From an uncultured Collinsella sp. (lineage in GTDB: Bacteria > Actinomycetota > Coriobacteriia > Coriobacteriales > Coriobacteriaceae), in NCBI GenBank assembly GCA_958424475.1, contig CATZTY010000083.1, positions 1-5,520 of the forward strand: a stretch of DNA of 5,520 nt, written 5' to 3'. The notes below the pieces were generated by a model, which saw only the letters and a program-made list of their open reading frames with translations, was not told where the DNA came from and made no database searches. Position numbers and translations under genes: made by a program. The stretch's first letter is position 1. Every line of letters starts with the position of its first letter. Shown in pieces: positions 4,456 to 5,520 of this stretch.

Positions 4456-5520
4456 TTAGTACTGGCTCTCGTGCTTGCTGAAGAAGTCGAAGCGCGGGGG
4501 CAGCGGCTTCACGCGGTGCTCACCGGGCTTCTCGCCCAGGCTCTCCACAAACTCGTCCGTGGAGGCAAAGATGTTATCCCAGCTAAAGAAGGCGACCGGA
4601 TCGACGTCGAAATATTCGCAGATGAGCTCGCAGCCGGCCGGCACAATACCGTGCATGAGCACAGTCGCCACGCGCAGCTCGGTAAAGGCGTCGACGAGGG
4701 CCTGCGTCATCGCGGCGTTTGCCTCGTTACCCTCGAGCTTGTTGGCGGCCTTGGAGGCATCGCTCCAGCGCTTGTTGGCGGCGCGCAGGTAGTCGTCGCA
4801 CACGGCGAGTGCGCGGTGCGTCTCGAACTTGTACATGGCCTGCTCAAAGGCGAGGGCTGCCTGCTGGGCGGCTTCGACCACGGTGTCAGAAGCGGCACCG
4901 GCGGGGATGCAGCCGTTGCGGTAGGGGCTCTCGTCGCCCTCCTTGACGGCGACGCCGTAGAAACAGCTGCGGGCCAGACGGTTGAACACGCCAGTCAGCA
5001 GCGCACTCTCCTTAAGGGCCGGGTCGATAACGCGCTTGTCGTCGCAGGCGCGCACCTCGTTGCCGTCCTTGTCCTTGCCGGTCACACGCGTGTCGTATGC
5101 CTTAGGGCTAAAGCTCACCGGCTTCTCGGACAGGCCGAGCGACAGCCAGTGCGCACGCATCTGCTCGCAGGTGTAGTGGTTGAGCAGGTCGTCTGCCGGC
5201 GGGGGAGGCGTCTGCGAGGACGAGCTGGCCTTTTTGCCCATGTAGAGCAGGTGGTAGCAGGCGCTGACGGTGCTCTGCGTGAGGTCCCAGCCCAGGGCCT
5301 CCCACATGGCGGTCTGCGCGATGCAGTAGAAATAGATGTTGTCCTGACCGATGAACTGGTAGATCTGTGCGTCGTCCGAGCACCACCAGTCGCGCCAGTC
5401 GAGCGAGCTGTGCTGGTAGGTGGGTGCGGGCACCTGCGTGGAGTCGGCGGCGGGCTCGCCCATGAGGGCGGCATCCCGGGCGGCGACGCCCTCGGTCACG
5501 CCGGCGGCCTTGGCATCGCG
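4456..5520 (-). CDS. Methionyl-tRNA synthetase-like class I tRNA ligase, C-terminal part
   Basis: This is the last 354 residues of a minus-strand gene; the frame is open through base 5520, so its start lies outside. Numbering runs from the edge. Residues 1-40 are Ala-rich and look like an inserted linker. WRDWW (42-46) and IYQFIGQDNIYFY (53-65) match the MetRS segment that reads HFIGKD in E. coli. After GWDL comes GKKASSSSQTPPPP (95-108), at the position of the KMSKS loop, then LLNHYTCEQMRAHWL, matching the helix after KMSKS. Residues about 165-354 resemble the helical anticodon-binding domain, with FNRLAR (179-184) and a helix beginning MYKFETHRAL, ending LPPRFDFF. Compared with E. coli MetRS as I recall it, the second KMSKS lysine, His301, Trp305 and the anticodon Trp461 are all replaced. 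It may therefore be a MetRS paralogue, probably annotated only as a class I tRNA ligase, and not the housekeeping enzyme. Family membership is firm; activity is uncertain. Confidence 0.85.
   Translation of the reverse strand, partial: RDAKAAGVTEGVAARDAALMGEPAADSTQVPAPTYQHSSLDWRDWWCSDDAQIYQFIGQDNIYFYCIAQTAMWEALGWDLTQSTVSACYHLLYMGKKASSSSQTPPPPADDLLNHYTCEQMRAHWLSLGLSEKPVSFSPKAYDTRVTGKDKDGNEVRACDDKRVIDPALKESALLTGVFNRLARSCFYGVAVKEGDESPYRNGCIPAGAASDTVVEAAQQAALAFEQAMYKFETHRALAVCDDYLRAANKRWSDASKAANKLEGNEANAAMTQALVDAFTELRVATVLMHGIVPAGCELICEYFDVDPVAFFSWDNIFASTDEFVESLGEKPGEHRVKPLPPRFDFFSKHESQY

Overview
The window looks like chromosomal DNA from a GC-rich Gram-positive bacterium. The strong G/C preference at third codon positions, the AGGAG-type ribosome binding sites and the protein set (class III fructose-1,6-bisphosphatase, DegV protein, MetRS-like class I ligase) fit a Coriobacteriia gut actinobacterium such as Collinsella. 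That placement is a judgement from protein style; no marker gene here proves it. I see no transposase, tRNA, rRNA, CRISPR array or phage gene.

Layout. (1) 1-528, minus: N-terminal 176 codons of class III fructose-1,6-bisphosphatase (fbp), cut by the window edge. (2) 529-848: a divergent intergenic region, relatively AT-rich, with a perfect 10-bp inverted repeat in the fbp leader and an extended -10 box and imperfect palindrome ahead of the next gene. (3) 849-1738, plus: a DegV/FakB-type fatty-acid-binding protein whose last 43 codons are displaced into another frame by a net one-base loss near 1606. (4) 1780-1807: a strong hairpin between convergent genes. (5) 1820-2911, minus: an uncharacterised protein with a predicted eight-stranded (beta/alpha) barrel core and unstructured flanks. 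(6) 3103-3273, plus: a 56-residue single-pass membrane protein. (7) 3298-4401, minus: a NOL1/NOP2/Sun (RsmB/RsmF-like) RNA cytosine-5 methyltransferase. (8) 4456-5520, minus: the C-terminal part of a methionyl-tRNA synthetase-like class I ligase, running off the right edge.

How the genes relate. The ligase-like gene and the RNA methyltransferase are co-directional with a 54-base gap and no visible terminator, so they probably form one transcript with an RNA/translation theme. The other genes are single units arranged divergently or convergently: central carbon metabolism (fbp), lipid handling (DegV) and unknown roles (barrel protein, small membrane protein).

The most unusual object is the MetRS-like protein. 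It keeps the FIG-D-N block of MetRS. However, an ungapped comparison with the E. coli enzyme as I remember it suggests that the KMSKS loop, two methionine-pocket positions and the anticodon-reading tryptophan are all replaced. It may be a paralogue with a non-canonical job rather than the housekeeping MetRS. The DegV frameshift, the barrel protein and the fbp-leader inverted repeat are the other points to check.
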